A stretch of 64,000 bases of DNA from contig NZ_JAJNOQ010000001.1 of the NCBI RefSeq assembly GCF_021044775.1, positions 414,721-478,720 on the forward strand, given 5' to 3'. A model generated the notes under the pieces. The model saw only the letters and a list, made by a program, of their open reading frames with translations, did no database searches and had not been told where the DNA came from. This document shows, piece after piece, positions 25,088-33,270 of this stretch (the first letter of the stretch is position 1; each line of letters opens with the position of its first letter). The position numbers were made by a program, and so were the translations under genes. This DNA comes from Paraeggerthella hominis (GTDB lineage: Bacteria > Actinomycetota > Coriobacteriia > Coriobacteriales > Eggerthellaceae).

Positions 25088-25804
25088 TTGACGCTCATTC
25101 GCAAAACGAAAAAGGAGAAAGTTCGCTATCTCGAGTGGTTCGACATCCTCTCGCTCACCGTTATCCTATTCGGCTGGGCGATCCTCTCGTCCACTATGTC
25201 GCTCTTGGGCCTTTCGCAAGGGACGGCGACGGTCGAAGGCAACATCTCGTTCTCCGTCGCGGACAACTACAACGCCATCGCCGTCCAATCGGGGTTGCTG
25301 GCGATCGCCCTGCTGTACCTGCGAGCCAGGAACTTCGATTTCAAGGCATGGCGCATCAAGCTCGATCTCAGAGCGGTCCTCTGCGCTGCGTTCGTGTTTC
25401 TAATCGGCTCGCTCGCCTTCGATGCCTACATGGTCGTTGCGGGGTCGATCCGCGAGGCGATCCAGTTCCCGAACCCGATCGGATCTTTTTTCTGGAGCGA
25501 ACCCGTTTCCAGGGTCTTGCACGCCGCGCTCAACGGAGCGTACGAAGAGCTGTACTTCCTAGGCATCTGCCTCGCGGTGAGGCCCAGGCACCTGAAGTGG
25601 GCCGTGCCGTTCTCGTTGCTCGTGCGCGCAAGCTTCCATACCTACCAAGGGTTAATGCCTGCATTGGGAATCGGCCTCGTGTTCGGAGGAGCCGTCTACC
25701 TGATCTACAGGCGGTCGAAAGACAAGAACCTAGCGCCGTTTTTCATCGCGCATTCGGCAGCAGACGTGTTCGGACTGGGAATCCTGTCGCATTTCATCGG
25801 GTAG
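25088..25804 (+). CDS. CPBP-family intramembrane metalloprotease (cargo gene)
   Basis: 238 residues from a TTG at 25088, chosen because AAAAGGAGG is five bases upstream; an ATG at 25061 has no site. Several hydrophobic segments. The CPBP (CAAX/Abi) motifs are present in order: NGAYEELYFLG (EE motif), RASFHTYQG (His), FFIAHSAADVFG (His/Asp). The family cleaves or processes membrane proteins and prenylated peptides; some act in bacteriocin immunity and phage defence. It points opposite to the late genes and is preceded by AT-rich DNA. This looks like a lysogenic-conversion gene. Confidence 0.8.
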   Translation: MTLIRKTKKEKVRYLEWFDILSLTVILFGWAILSSTMSLLGLSQGTATVEGNISFSVADNYNAIAVQSGLLAIALLYLRARNFDFKAWRIKLDLRAVLCAAFVFLIGSLAFDAYMVVAGSIREAIQFPNPIGSFFWSEPVSRVLHAALNGAYEELYFLGICLAVRPRHLKWAVPFSLLVRASFHTYQGLMPALGIGLVFGGAVYLIYRRSKDKNLAPFFIAHSAADVFGLGILSHFIG

Positions 25805-25981
25805 AGCGCCGCCTCCCTTGACGTGCTCCACGCGCCACCTCGGCGAGCGCCGGGGGTCGGCCGCGTACGCCTGGACCGTGCGCGGCTTGAGGCCCGCGGC
25901 CGCCGCGCACTCGCTCGCGGTCCCCTCGGCTATCAAGGCCCCGCGGTCGAACACCCTGTAACGCTGCCTCTCGCGAACCAT
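25730..25981 (-). CDS. Small HTH-like phage protein convergent with the CPBP gene
   Basis: 83 residues, beginning MVRERQRYRVFDRGALIAEG. The ASECAAAAGLKPRTVQAYA stretch looks like a short DNA-binding helix-turn-helix seen in small phage proteins. GGGAGGAG precedes the ATG. Its last 25 codons overlap the 3' end of the CPBP gene on the other strand. Confidence 0.5.
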   Translation of the reverse strand: MVRERQRYRVFDRGALIAEGTASECAAAAGLKPRTVQAYAADPRRSPRWRVEHVKGGGALPDEMRQDSQSEHVCCRMRDEKRR

Positions 25982-26182
25982 GGCGCGGCTCCTCCCCTGC
26001 GTCGGTCGTTTTGCAGATGATACGGCACGGACGTCGGCGAGTCCAGCGCGCCCGCGCGAAGCAAGCTCGTGCCAGTTGCATTAAAGAATCAGATCCGCAA
26101 CGGTTTCCCGCCCGTCTCGCTCCGCCCATCGCCCCTGCCGTTACAATGCCGGACAAGGCAGATCGACTCGAGAGGAGAGCCA

Positions 26183-26371
26183 ATGGAAGACGTCAAGGAA
26201 AAGCTGGGAGAAGCGGCCGACAAGGCGAAGGAAGCCGTGAGCGAGGCGGCCCACGACGCGAAGAACGCCGTGAAGGACGCCGCCCACGACGTGAAGAACG
26301 CCGCCAAGGACGTCGCCGCCGACGCGAAGAACGCCGTGAAGGACATCGAGGCGGAGGTGAAGCGCAAGTAG
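26183..26371 (+). CDS. LEA-like amphipathic repeat protein, 62 aa
   Basis: MEDVKEKLGEAADKAKEAVS and then 11-residue repeats of the AHDAKNAVKDA type. Nearly all Ala, Lys, Asp and Val in a helical repeat, as in LEA group 3 and apolipoprotein-like stress proteins. GAGAGGAG precedes the ATG. It is followed by a perfect 20-base stem terminator shared with the DUF389 gene. Such proteins stabilise membranes or proteins under stress in other organisms; here that is inference. Confidence 0.65.
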   Translation: MEDVKEKLGEAADKAKEAVSEAAHDAKNAVKDAAHDVKNAAKDVAADAKNAVKDIEAEVKRK

Positions 26372-26390
26372 CCGACCGCGCTCTCGCTTA

Positions 26391-26437
26391 AAGGAAGAGG
26401 GCCCGCAGCCTTGGATCGGCTGCGGGCCCTCTTCCTT
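26391..26437. terminator. Bidirectional terminator with a 20-bp stem
   Basis: Perfect 20-base arms (26391-26410 and 26418-26437) around a 7-base loop, between two convergent genes. A T-rich tail follows on each strand only weakly (CTTCCTT / CTTTAAG). Confidence 0.7.
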
Positions 26438-26439
26438 CG

Positions 26440-27426
26440 TCAGCTGTACTGCCTTGTAACCCTCATCTTCACGTCTTCGACGGGAACTTTGCTCTCCCTT
26501 AGCAGGATGCGCAGGTCGTCCAGGTCGGGCAACGTCCCCTCGCCGGCGATCTCGACGACCACCGCGCCGCCCGACGCGTCGACGGAGACCGGCTCGTAGG
26601 ACGATTCCCGCAGCCACTCCCTCACGGACTGCGCGGCGCCGCGCTCGAAGGAGTACTGCTCGATGACCTCGTTGCTCGCAGCGGCGAGGGGCACGGCGAG
26701 CAGGACGGTCCCGACGACCGCGGTGGCGTACCACAAAAGCCTCGCCTTCGCGCTGCTTCCGTCCTGCGCGCGCCCGGCAAAGCCCATCAGGAAGAACACG
26801 GCATTGCACGAAAGCTGGATGGCGAAGAAGTTCACGGTGAATAGGAGCAGGGCCCCTGACGCGACCGCTTGGGCCCCCTGGGCGAGAGCCGCGCCCGCCA
26901 CGCAGAGGGGAGGCACGATCGACACCGAGATGGCGACGCCCGGGATGGCGTCGAACACGTCGTCGCGGCCGACGGCCAAGGCTCCGACGGCCCCGGACGC
27001 GACGGCCACGACGAGGTCGACGAGGCGCGGGGAGACCCGCGACGACACTTCGCCGTTGCCGACCAGCGGGACGCCGGCCGGTATGGCGAGCGACGTAACA
27101 CCGGCGACGGCGACGACCGCAGCCGCTCCCGAGAGGGCGACCAGAAGGCCCCTCGCCGCCTGGCGCCGCTTGCCCGTCGCGATGGCGAACGACGTGCCGA
27201 TCATGGGCGACATGAGCGGGGCTATGAGCATCGCCCCTATCACTATGGCAGACGACTCGGCGGCGATCCCGCAGGTGGCGATCACCGCCGACAGCACGAG
27301 GCAGAGAAGGAACGCGGAGTACTGCTTGACGGGATTATCGACGCGCACCAACGTGATGCGCTCGATCTCGGGGATCCTCTCGGCGTTGGTTTTCCCTCCC
27401 GCGAATATCCTGGACACGACGCTCAT
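26440..27426 (-). CDS. DUF389 family membrane protein (cargo gene)
   Basis: 328 residues. The conserved AIVIGAMLIAPLMSPMIGTS core and the later VSIVPPLCVAGAALAQG motif are diagnostic of DUF389 (TIGR00341/TIGR00271-like). Six or more membrane segments, with a C-terminal soluble ACT-like tail after residue 265. Function in the family is unknown. The gene is not phage-like and is flanked by phage genes on the right, so it is transferred cargo. AAAGG precedes the ATG by 7 bases. Confidence 0.85.
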   Translation of the reverse strand: MSVVSRIFAGGKTNAERIPEIERITLVRVDNPVKQYSAFLLCLVLSAVIATCGIAAESSAIVIGAMLIAPLMSPMIGTSFAIATGKRRQAARGLLVALSGAAAVVAVAGVTSLAIPAGVPLVGNGEVSSRVSPRLVDLVVAVASGAVGALAVGRDDVFDAIPGVAISVSIVPPLCVAGAALAQGAQAVASGALLLFTVNFFAIQLSCNAVFFLMGFAGRAQDGSSAKARLLWYATAVVGTVLLAVPLAAASNEVIEQYSFERGAAQSVREWLRESSYEPVSVDASGGAVVVEIAGEGTLPDLDDLRILLRESKVPVEDVKMRVTRQYS

Positions 27427-27606
27427 CGAATGGCCTTTCGCTCGGCGGTGGATTCCTGGAAGAGAATGCTACCACACCGGCCACGGCGGCAGGCTCTCTG
27501 CGCTCATTCCGCGCCTCCGATCGGATGGCTGCAAAACGTCCTGCTGGTTGAGTGCGCCGCGTTCTTTAGAGAAGGGCGACGGGCAGCCGGGGCATACGCT
27601 CCTATA

Positions 27607-27729
27607 TCATCGGCGATCCTCCTTCCTCCTCATTAACTCGACGGCGAGCATCCTCGCGATCCCTGCCAGCACCCACGCGCAGAACGCCGCCATGAGCGCG
27701 ATGGACGCGACGAACAGCCACGCCGCCAT
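27607..27729 (-). CDS. Single-pass small membrane protein, 40 aa
   Basis: The ATG at 27729 overlaps the upstream stop as TGATG. One hydrophobic helix (AAWLFVASIALMAAFCAWVLAGI) with a basic end (LMRRKEDRR). It ends the tightly overlapping early operon 27607-29003. No function recognised. Confidence 0.5.
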   Translation of the reverse strand: MAAWLFVASIALMAAFCAWVLAGIARMLAVELMRRKEDRR

Positions 27730-27956
27730 CACATGCCCCATTCGTCCAGCTGCTCGTCGGAAGGATCCCAGTTGCTCTCGTCGGCATGCCGCTCTTCCAG
27801 CCCGCAGTACGGGCAAGCGAATGATGGCTTTCGCATGCGAGCATGGAGGCGCATATTCTTCGTTAACAGGAACTCGTGCCCGCATTGGGTGCTTACGGCA
27901 AACTTACCTTTCGCTAGCCAGCACATCCGCCATAAGCACGTCTCGCGTCCGCTCAT
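27729..27956 (-). CDS. Zinc-ribbon phage protein
   Basis: 75 residues from an ATG overlapping the previous stop (ATGA). STQCGHEF and ACPYCGLEE form a zinc-binding pair. The rest is basic. It probably binds nucleic acid; it is one of three consecutive small Cys-rich proteins. Confidence 0.6.
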   Translation of the reverse strand: MSGRETCLWRMCWLAKGKFAVSTQCGHEFLLTKNMRLHARMRKPSFACPYCGLEERHADESNWDPSDEQLDEWGM

Positions 27957-28147
27957 TCGTCCACCACCTTCGCGCCGCATCCGCCGCAGAACCTATACGG
28001 ATCGTGCAGCTCGCTCCCGCATACGTCGCACGATACGCTCGTGCCTTTGCGGATGGGCTTGCACGTGCGCTCCCAGCGGGTGTTCCAGGTTTCGGCTGCG
28101 TCTGCGAACGCTCGCAGCTTCTCGATCCCGCTCGTTTCATCGGCCAT
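27953..28147 (-). CDS. Small zinc-ribbon phage protein
   Basis: 64 residues starting MADETSGIEKLRAFADAAET. CDVCGSEL and FCGGCGAK give a four-cysteine zinc ribbon. An AAAGGAGG site serves two adjacent ATG codons; the second gives better spacing. Confidence 0.6.
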   Translation of the reverse strand: MADETSGIEKLRAFADAAETWNTRWERTCKPIRKGTSVSCDVCGSELHDPYRFCGGCGAKVVDE

Positions 28148-28539
28148 CATCGGCCTCCTTTCGTCTTGATGTAGTGCAGATGCCCTGCGCGTCGGCAGCT
28201 TTTGCACCGGCACCCGTAGCGGTTGTAGCCGGCGTACGTGCCATGCGACAGATGGCCGGGATCGGCGGACATCTCGGCGAGCACTTCTGCTCGGCGCTCG
28301 CGCTCCCTCTCGGCTCCCTTCTTGCGGGCTTCGCGAGAAGCGGCGCGGCATCTCTCGCATCGGCATCCGTACTTGTAGCCTGTAGCCGTCCCGTGCCTTC
28401 GGTCGCTCGGATCGGCAACCATGTCCTCCAGGTGCTTCTCGGTGCCGCGCCGCTTCGGGAGCGGCGCGGCGGGCTGCTCGACCGCCTTCTGATCGCTTCG
28501 ATGCCGAAACCCCCGCACCTGCCCGTAGTGCTCCGCCAT
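28147..28539 (-). CDS. Duplicated Cys-motif phage protein (HGTxxGYxxGCRCxxCR)
   Basis: 130 residues. It has two copies of the motif HGT-x-GY-GCRC-xx-CR (RRHGTATGYKYGCRCERCR and SHGTYAGYNRYGCRCKSCR), separated by an Arg/Glu-rich helix. Each copy can bind one metal. The motif recurs singly in actinophage proteins; a duplicated form is less usual. Start overlaps the DUF3310 stop. Confidence 0.6.
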   Translation of the reverse strand: MAEHYGQVRGFRHRSDQKAVEQPAAPLPKRRGTEKHLEDMVADPSDRRHGTATGYKYGCRCERCRAASREARKKGAERERERRAEVLAEMSADPGHLSHGTYAGYNRYGCRCKSCRRAGHLHYIKTKGGR

Positions 28540-29003
28540 CAGGCCCCCTCGCGGCAGAATCCCGTCACCGGACCGTAGAGCGTTTTCATGCATCCCTTTT
28601 TCCCGAACTCGTCGTGCTCGGAATCATCGGCATCGTGATCTTCACCTGCGCCGATGCCGTAGCCGATGCGGGCTGGGCGGGCGGCTTCGCTGCACGTCCG
28701 TTCCACCATGGCCCGCTCGGCCTCGCTCGCCGCACGCACGGCGTCCGACGAGGCCGCATCGCTCATCCCGGCGAGGGCCGCGCGCCCCTCCTCGGCTCGC
28801 GCCTCGTCGATCAGCTCGTCCAGGTACCGTCGGGCTTTGAGGAGATCATCCAGGCCGTCCTTGAGGTCGTAGCTCCACAGGCACTCGAGCACCGTGCAGC
28901 GCAGGTGAGCGGCGAAGCCCTCGCCGGCCATCGAGCGCATGGCGTCGATGCACTCGATCCCTCCCTGCGTGTAGTTGTCGGGGTGGTTCACGTTATCGGC
29001 CAT
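28539..29003 (-). CDS. DUF3310 phage protein
   Basis: 154 residues. VNHPDNYTQGGIECIDAMRS and LKDGLDDLLKARRYLDELID are the DUF3310 signature, a small protein common in phage replication modules and sometimes annotated nucleotide-kinase associated. The C-terminal half is disordered and acidic. It overlaps the helicase-loader stop by 11 bases. Confidence 0.8.
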   Translation of the reverse strand: MADNVNHPDNYTQGGIECIDAMRSMAGEGFAAHLRCTVLECLWSYDLKDGLDDLLKARRYLDELIDEARAEEGRAALAGMSDAASSDAVRAASEAERAMVERTCSEAARPARIGYGIGAGEDHDADDSEHDEFGKKGCMKTLYGPVTGFCREGA

Positions 29004-29649
29004 TTCGAAGCCTCCTGTCCGGGCCGTCGAAGGCGACGACCGCGTTTCTCCTGTCGCCGAGGCGGCTCACTATCGCCTTGGCTGTCTCTACGTTGCCGTC
29101 GGACGCCATCCGCGACGTCAGATCGATCGAGTTGTACTGCGTCGTGACGATAGTCGGCTTGCCGGTCCTGATGCGGGCGTCCAGCACGTCGAACAGCTTC
29201 GACAGCGCCCAGTCGGTCGGCCGCTCCTTGCCCAGGTCGTCGACGGCGAGCAGACCGACGTTGCGGTACCGCCCCATCACGTCGGCCTCGCGAGCAGCCC
29301 CGTCGAACACGCTGCGGAAGTCCCGCAGCAGGTCGAGCGACGTCGCGAAGAGCACCGTGCGCTCGGCGGCGTTGGCGATCAGGACGGCGCAGGCGGCGTG
29401 CGTCTTGCCGCGCCCGACGTCTCCTCGGAGCAGCAGCACGTCGGACGGCGACGCCGCCCAGTCGGCGATGCGCCGGTCGCACCCGTCGAGCGACGCCGAG
29501 CGGTAGCGCGAGGGAACGCCGGATCTGGCGAGCCGCTCCTCCACCTTCAGCCGTCGCTGCCCCTCCTTCCAGGCGGCTGCCGCCGCCTCCTGCTCCGGAG
29601 TGTTCCTCGGCGCCTCAAAACGCCCCAGCGTACTCGCCAAGCTCATCAT
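28993..29649 (-). CDS. DnaC-like helicase loader ATPase
   Basis: 218 residues. Walker A GDVGRGKTH near 76-84, Walker B GLLAVDDLGKE near 130-140, and the sensor segment PTIVTTQYNS are as in DnaC/IstB-family AAA+ proteins. It would load the host replicative helicase on phage DNA. It lies between the DUF6291-like replication protein and DUF3310. Confidence 0.85.
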   Translation of the reverse strand: MMSLASTLGRFEAPRNTPEQEAAAAAWKEGQRRLKVEERLARSGVPSRYRSASLDGCDRRIADWAASPSDVLLLRGDVGRGKTHAACAVLIANAAERTVLFATSLDLLRDFRSVFDGAAREADVMGRYRNVGLLAVDDLGKERPTDWALSKLFDVLDARIRTGKPTIVTTQYNSIDLTSRMASDGNVETAKAIVSRLGDRRNAVVAFDGPDRRLRNGR

Positions 29650-30289
29650 GGCCGACCCCCTTCCCGGCAGCGTTGCGGCGGGCCCAGTTGCGCGCCGCGG
29701 CCCTCCAGTCCCGCATCTTCGACTTGCCGACCGTCCAGCCCTTCGACGCGTAGAAGTCGCAGAACCGCTCCGCGTCGAGGCTCAGCCCGGCCTCCTCCGC
29801 GAAGGCTCGGACCTCGTCGGGGGTCGGGGCGCGAAACCTCGCGCGCGCACCTCCCTCTTTTTCTGGTCTGGTTTGGATTGGTTTATCTTGGCTTGGTTTA
29901 TATAGGAGGGGTTCCGAGGTTTCAAAACCCCCGTTTTCGATGTTTGAAACGGGGGTTTCACCTTCGTTTAAACTCCGTTCTTTTTCGGCTTGCTTTTCAT
30001 CTTCCGGCGCGTTTTCCGGCTCGTTTTCGGCTTCTCGAACGTCTCTGGTAGCTTCTTTCCTCTGCCGTCTCGGACGCCCTCCGGCGTTGCCCTCGCGCGC
30101 GCTCACGGAGTTGTCGACGTCCTCGCGGATCGACTCGAACAGCGCGTCGAGCGGGTATTCGAGAGAGGGTTCCGCGCCCTCGGTGCCGTAGCGCATTACG
30201 GCGAGCGCGAACATGCCGCGCTGCTCCTCGGACGGGATCCGCTCGACGACTCTCGTTATCTTCGGGAACCAAGTGAACTTGTTTGGCAT
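29615..30289 (-). CDS. Replication initiation protein, DUF6291-like N-terminus
   Basis: 224 residues from an ATG with a CTAGGAGA site. N-terminal about 70 residues (FTWFPKITRVVERIPSEEQRG, then a DALFESIREDVDNS segment) match the DUF6291 domain found in phage replisome organisers. A charged linker follows (Glu/Asn/Pro-rich), then a C-terminal helical domain ending DWRAAARNWARRN. Overlaps the loader gene by 35 bases. Confidence 0.7.
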   Translation of the reverse strand: MPNKFTWFPKITRVVERIPSEEQRGMFALAVMRYGTEGAEPSLEYPLDALFESIREDVDNSVSAREGNAGGRPRRQRKEATRDVREAENEPENAPEDEKQAEKERSLNEGETPVSNIENGGFETSEPLLYKPSQDKPIQTRPEKEGGARARFRAPTPDEVRAFAEEAGLSLDAERFCDFYASKGWTVGKSKMRDWRAAARNWARRNAAGKGVGHDELGEYAGAF

Positions 30290-30297
30290 CGTTTCTC

Positions 30298-30705
30298 CTA
30301 GAACGGTATGTCTTCGTCGTGAACCGCCTGGCAAGCGTCGACGACCGGCGCGGCGCTCGCAACCGCCTGCGAGCCGTCCTGCCGCTTCATAAGCTCGATA
30401 TCGTCAACGACCACCTCGATCTTGCTGCGCTTCTGGTCGTCGCGCTCCCACTGGCTCCAACAGAGCTTGCCTTCGATCGCGACCTTCGTACCTTTCGACA
30501 GGTACCTGCTCAAGCTTTCGGCTCGGTTGCCGAGCATGGTGCAGTCGATGAAGTTCGGGTAATCCTCCCATTCGCCGGTCTGCTGGTTCTTGCGGCGGTC
30601 GTTGACCGCCACGCCGAAGCTGAGGACCGGCATGCCGCCCGCGGTCGACCTCAGCTCCGGTTCGCGGGTCAGGTGCCCGCTGATGATCGTTCTGTTTATG
30701 CTCAT
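30298..30705 (-). CDS. ssb: Single-stranded DNA-binding protein
   Basis: 135 residues. OB-fold start MSINRTIISGHLTREPELRS, central FIDCTMLGNRAESLSRYLSK and a C-terminal DEDIPF tip, the conserved acidic tail that recruits partner proteins. Smaller than host SSB because the linker is short. It protects ssDNA in phage replication. Confidence 0.95.
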   Translation of the reverse strand: MSINRTIISGHLTREPELRSTAGGMPVLSFGVAVNDRRKNQQTGEWEDYPNFIDCTMLGNRAESLSRYLSKGTKVAIEGKLCWSQWERDDQKRSKIEVVVDDIELMKRQDGSQAVASAAPVVDACQAVHDEDIPF

Positions 30706-30878
30706 AAAGGTGCTTTTCCTCTCGTTCCCTCGGCCGCCCCTTCACTCGAAAGGGCGTATGGTGTAGACTGTCGGCCGTCGCTCGAAGCCCCCCTTCGACG
30801 ACGGACCCGCGCGCCTCGTCCGCGCGGGTCCCTCTTCCGGGACCCTCCGATCGCTCCCATATGCCGCTCCTCCCGCTC

Positions 30879-31055
30879 CTACGCCCCGACGCCGAACGCC
30901 AGCATGAGCGCGTAGGCGGCGGCTGCGGCGGCGAACGGGGCCGGCAGCATCTTGCAGCTGCGCTCCCATTCGCCGTGTGGTATCATTCGGTTGCCTTCAT
31001 CGGCGGATGCGCGCCCCGACTTCCACATCCGGCGCGCTTCTTTTTTTCCTTCCAT
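30879..31055 (-). CDS. Small membrane protein (EWER family), copy 1
   Basis: 58 residues from the ATG at 31055 with a GAGGAG site seven bases upstream: MEGKKEARRMWKSGRASADE, then GEWERSCKMLPAPF and a single hydrophobic helix AAAAAAYALMLAFGVGA. It is homologous to the protein at 33842-34051 (DEWERGMRLLPVPFAAMLAIYA). It follows the 115-residue gene by three bases. No known family. Confidence 0.65.
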   Translation of the reverse strand: MEGKKEARRMWKSGRASADEGNRMIPHGEWERSCKMLPAPFAAAAAAYALMLAFGVGA

Positions 31056-31058
31056 TCC

Positions 31059-31406
31059 CTATCTCCTCACGTGGTCCGGATACGGGTTCGGCTCGCGGAG
31101 TTCCGTCGGCCGAGCAAGCTTCGCGCGCTCCAGGAACACCCGCTCGCCGTTGCGCGTGATGACGCGCACCTCCCGGCGCAGGTCGGCGCTCCTGTCAATG
31201 CAGAAGAGCGCGCTGCGGAACGCGCCCGCCAGCCTCCGCACGCCCCTCTCGCCCGGCTCCACCGGAGCGCACGTCACCTCGGCCACGTCTCCGGGATTCG
31301 ACTTCTCCAAGAACTCCCTGGCGGTCTCCTCGCAGAAGACCCGAAGAGGGCTCTTGTCTCCGTCTCGGTAGCCCGGCACCTCGGCCTTGTCGATCATGTG
31401 CAGCAT
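31059..31406 (-). CDS. First early lytic gene of immunity module A
   Basis: 115 residues from an ATG with AAGGAGGAT upstream: MLHMIDKAEVPGYRDGDKSP. It is divergent from the repressor at 31514 and its leader contains the two operators, so it is under direct repressor control, like a cro-position gene. No DNA-binding motif is obvious. Function unknown. Confidence 0.6.
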   Translation of the reverse strand: MLHMIDKAEVPGYRDGDKSPLRVFCEETAREFLEKSNPGDVAEVTCAPVEPGERGVRRLAGAFRSALFCIDRSADLRREVRVITRNGERVFLERAKLARPTELREPNPYPDHVRR

Positions 31407-31434
31407 GGCGATCCTCCTTACATTCGTACTGTAT

Positions 31435-31487
31435 ACATACGTTATGTATGTTTTTTCTAGGTGCATATTAACATACAATTCGTATGT
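31435..31487. promoter_or_regulatory. Two repressor operators, ACATAC-N5-GTATGT
   Basis: Site 1 is ACATACGTTATGTATGT (31435-31451), site 2 is ACATACAATTCGTATGT (31471-31487). Identical 6-base arms, 5-base centres and 36 bases start to start, in the divergent space between the XRE repressor (+) and the early operon (-). This is the spacing expected of a phage immunity switch. Confidence 0.75.
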
Positions 31488-31513
31488 AACCAATACCTGT
31501 TTTAGGAGTTCAA

Positions 31514-31744
31514 TTGCTCGGAAAAAGGCTCCGCGAAATTCGAATGGCGCATGCTCTAACTCAGCAGCAAACGGCTGACCATCTCATGATTTCGCTGAAC
31601 GCCTACCAGAAATACGAGCAGGGCACCAGGGCGCCGTCACCGGAAACGCTAGTAAAGCTCGCGGACTTCTTCGACACGTCTACCGATTGGATCCTTGGGA
31701 GAACGGAGGATCCGTCGTTCTCAAGAGACGTTGGTGAACGCTGA
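31514..31744 (+). CDS. XRE-family repressor, immunity module A
   Basis: 76 residues. LREIRMAHALTQQQTADHLM is a complete helix-turn-helix and the C-terminal LADFFDTSTDWILGRTE is the usual dimer tail of short CI-like repressors. It has no LexA-like self-cleavage domain. It is divergent from the early operon with paired operators between. Confidence 0.8.
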   Translation: MLGKRLREIRMAHALTQQQTADHLMISLNAYQKYEQGTRAPSPETLVKLADFFDTSTDWILGRTEDPSFSRDVGER

Positions 31745-31907
31745 ACATATCTTCCAGCGCATCCCATATCTCGAAGTCTCCCGTCCGGTCCCCCGCCTCG
31801 ATCTTCTGATAGTAGTTAAGGCTTATCCCCAGCGAATCCGCTACGGCCTGCTGGGTCATGCCGGCGCGCCTGCGCGCCTCCTTCAACGCTTCCCGGCCGT
31901 TTCCCAT
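31680..31907 (-). CDS. Second XRE-type protein beside integrase A
   Basis: 75 residues from an ATG with GGAGG eight bases upstream. GMTQQAVADSLGISLNYYQKIEAGDR is a helix-turn-helix. It follows the integrase by 19 bases and its last 22 codons overlap the 3' end of the plus-strand repressor. It could be a Xis- or Cro-type protein. Confidence 0.6.
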   Translation of the reverse strand: MGNGREALKEARRRAGMTQQAVADSLGISLNYYQKIEAGDRTGDFEIWDALEDMFSVHQRLLRTTDPPFSQGSNR

Positions 31908-31926
31908 GGCTGGCGCCTCCTTCCTT

Positions 31927-33270
31927 TCATGCATTGCTTTTTCCCGATGGATTGTAGAACCTCGCGCACGTTTCCCCAGACAGCGGGCACTTCGGCGCGT
32001 ACGAGACGATGGGCGCGGAACACGCCCGCTCCACCATCGACTTGGAAAGGGCGCCGAAGCTCTCCGCCGCCCGCGCATCGCGCCCCGGAAGCACGTGGCC
32101 GTAGATTCCCAGCGTCACGTCGATCTTCGAGTGCCCGAGCCGCTCCTGTACGACCTTTATCGCCTCGCCGTGCGACAGCAGGTAGGTCGCATGCGTGTGC
32201 CGGAGCGTGTGCAGGTGGACGTGCTTGGCGAGCTTGAGCGACTTCGCGAGGGCGCGGAACTCCGCCGTGAACTCCGACGGAAGTATCCACGTCCCGTCCG
32301 GATGCGAGAACAAGGGCGTCTCGTCCGTCTGCCGGCAGCCGCGCTCGGCCATGACGGCCTGCTGCAGCGCGATCTGCGAGCGGATCGCGCCGGCGGTCTC
32401 GTCGTCGACCGTCAAGACGCGCTTGCCGCGCTCGGACTTCGGCTCCTTGTACTCGGCGGGGGCCGACATGCCGGGGACCTGCGCGACCGAGCGGGAAACC
32501 CTCACGCCCGGATGCCACGACGCCTCGCCGCCTGGGGCCATGTCCATGCCGATCCGCTCCGACCAATCGCCGACCTGGAAGCCGGCGAGCTCGCCGCGCC
32601 TGACCCCGGTGTGCAGGCACGTCAACCATGCCGCCGCGAACGTCCGCTCCATGTAGCCCGCGTCGTCCTCGACCGGTTTCGCAAGAACTTCGTGGAGGCG
32701 CGCCGCGAGAGCCGCGAAGTCGCGCTCGGAAAGCGGCTTGGCCTCAGAGCTTCCGCCGCGCGGCACCGCCACGCCGAGGACGGGGTTGGAGTCCACCACG
32801 CCGTCGCGCATGAGCGTGGAGAAGCAGCCCGACAGCATCGCGTGGAGCTTGCGAACGGTCACGGGCGACAGCGGCGATCCGTCCTTTCCGCCGCTGCGCA
32901 GAAGCGACCGATAGAGCGCCGAGAAGTCCGACGCCGAGGCCCGGTCGTACTCGATCCGCCCCACGCCGGGATGAACGTAGCAGCGGGCCATCGACCGGTA
33001 GGCCGCGACGGTCGACGCCGCATGCCCGTAGTCGACGAGGCCGTCCAGGTAGTAGTCCAGGAGCGCGCCCACCGTGTAGCCGGAGCCAGTCCTCTTCGCG
33101 CGGCCCGCCTTCAGCTCGACCTCCTCAACGGTCTGCGCGATCTCTTCGTCGGTCGCTCCCGGCGGCAGCGTCCTCGATACCTGACGCGTCTTTCCCGTCG
33201 CCGCGTCGACGCCGGCGTACGACCGCACTACTATGCTGCCCGTCCTAGGATCAATCCTGATGCTCGACAA
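31927..33270 (-). CDS. Tyrosine integrase A (internal)
   Basis: 447 residues from a TTG at 33270; the ribosome-binding site is close and the start uncertain. SAM-like core-binding domain near 65-150 and a full catalytic set: TGVRRGEL (Arg I), HTLRHTHATYL (His-x-x-Arg), RLGHSKIDV and the Tyr in GIYGH. All catalytic residues are intact. It is not at the edge of the prophage, where an active integrase normally lies. Confidence 0.85.
   Translation of the reverse strand: MSSIRIDPRTGSIVVRSYAGVDAATGKTRQVSRTLPPGATDEEIAQTVEEVELKAGRAKRTGSGYTVGALLDYYLDGLVDYGHAASTVAAYRSMARCYVHPGVGRIEYDRASASDFSALYRSLLRSGGKDGSPLSPVTVRKLHAMLSGCFSTLMRDGVVDSNPVLGVAVPRGGSSEAKPLSERDFAALAARLHEVLAKPVEDDAGYMERTFAAAWLTCLHTGVRRGELAGFQVGDWSERIGMDMAPGGEASWHPGVRVSRSVAQVPGMSAPAEYKEPKSERGKRVLTVDDETAGAIRSQIALQQAVMAERGCRQTDETPLFSHPDGTWILPSEFTAEFRALAKSLKLAKHVHLHTLRHTHATYLLSHGEAIKVVQERLGHSKIDVTLGIYGHVLPGRDARAAESFGALSKSMVERACSAPIVSYAPKCPLSGETCARFYNPSGKSNA

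Noticed and set aside
30742..30969. 75-residue minus-strand frame before ssb
   Set aside because: It is out of frame with the EWER protein that has a ribosome-binding site and a homologue, so it is a shadow.
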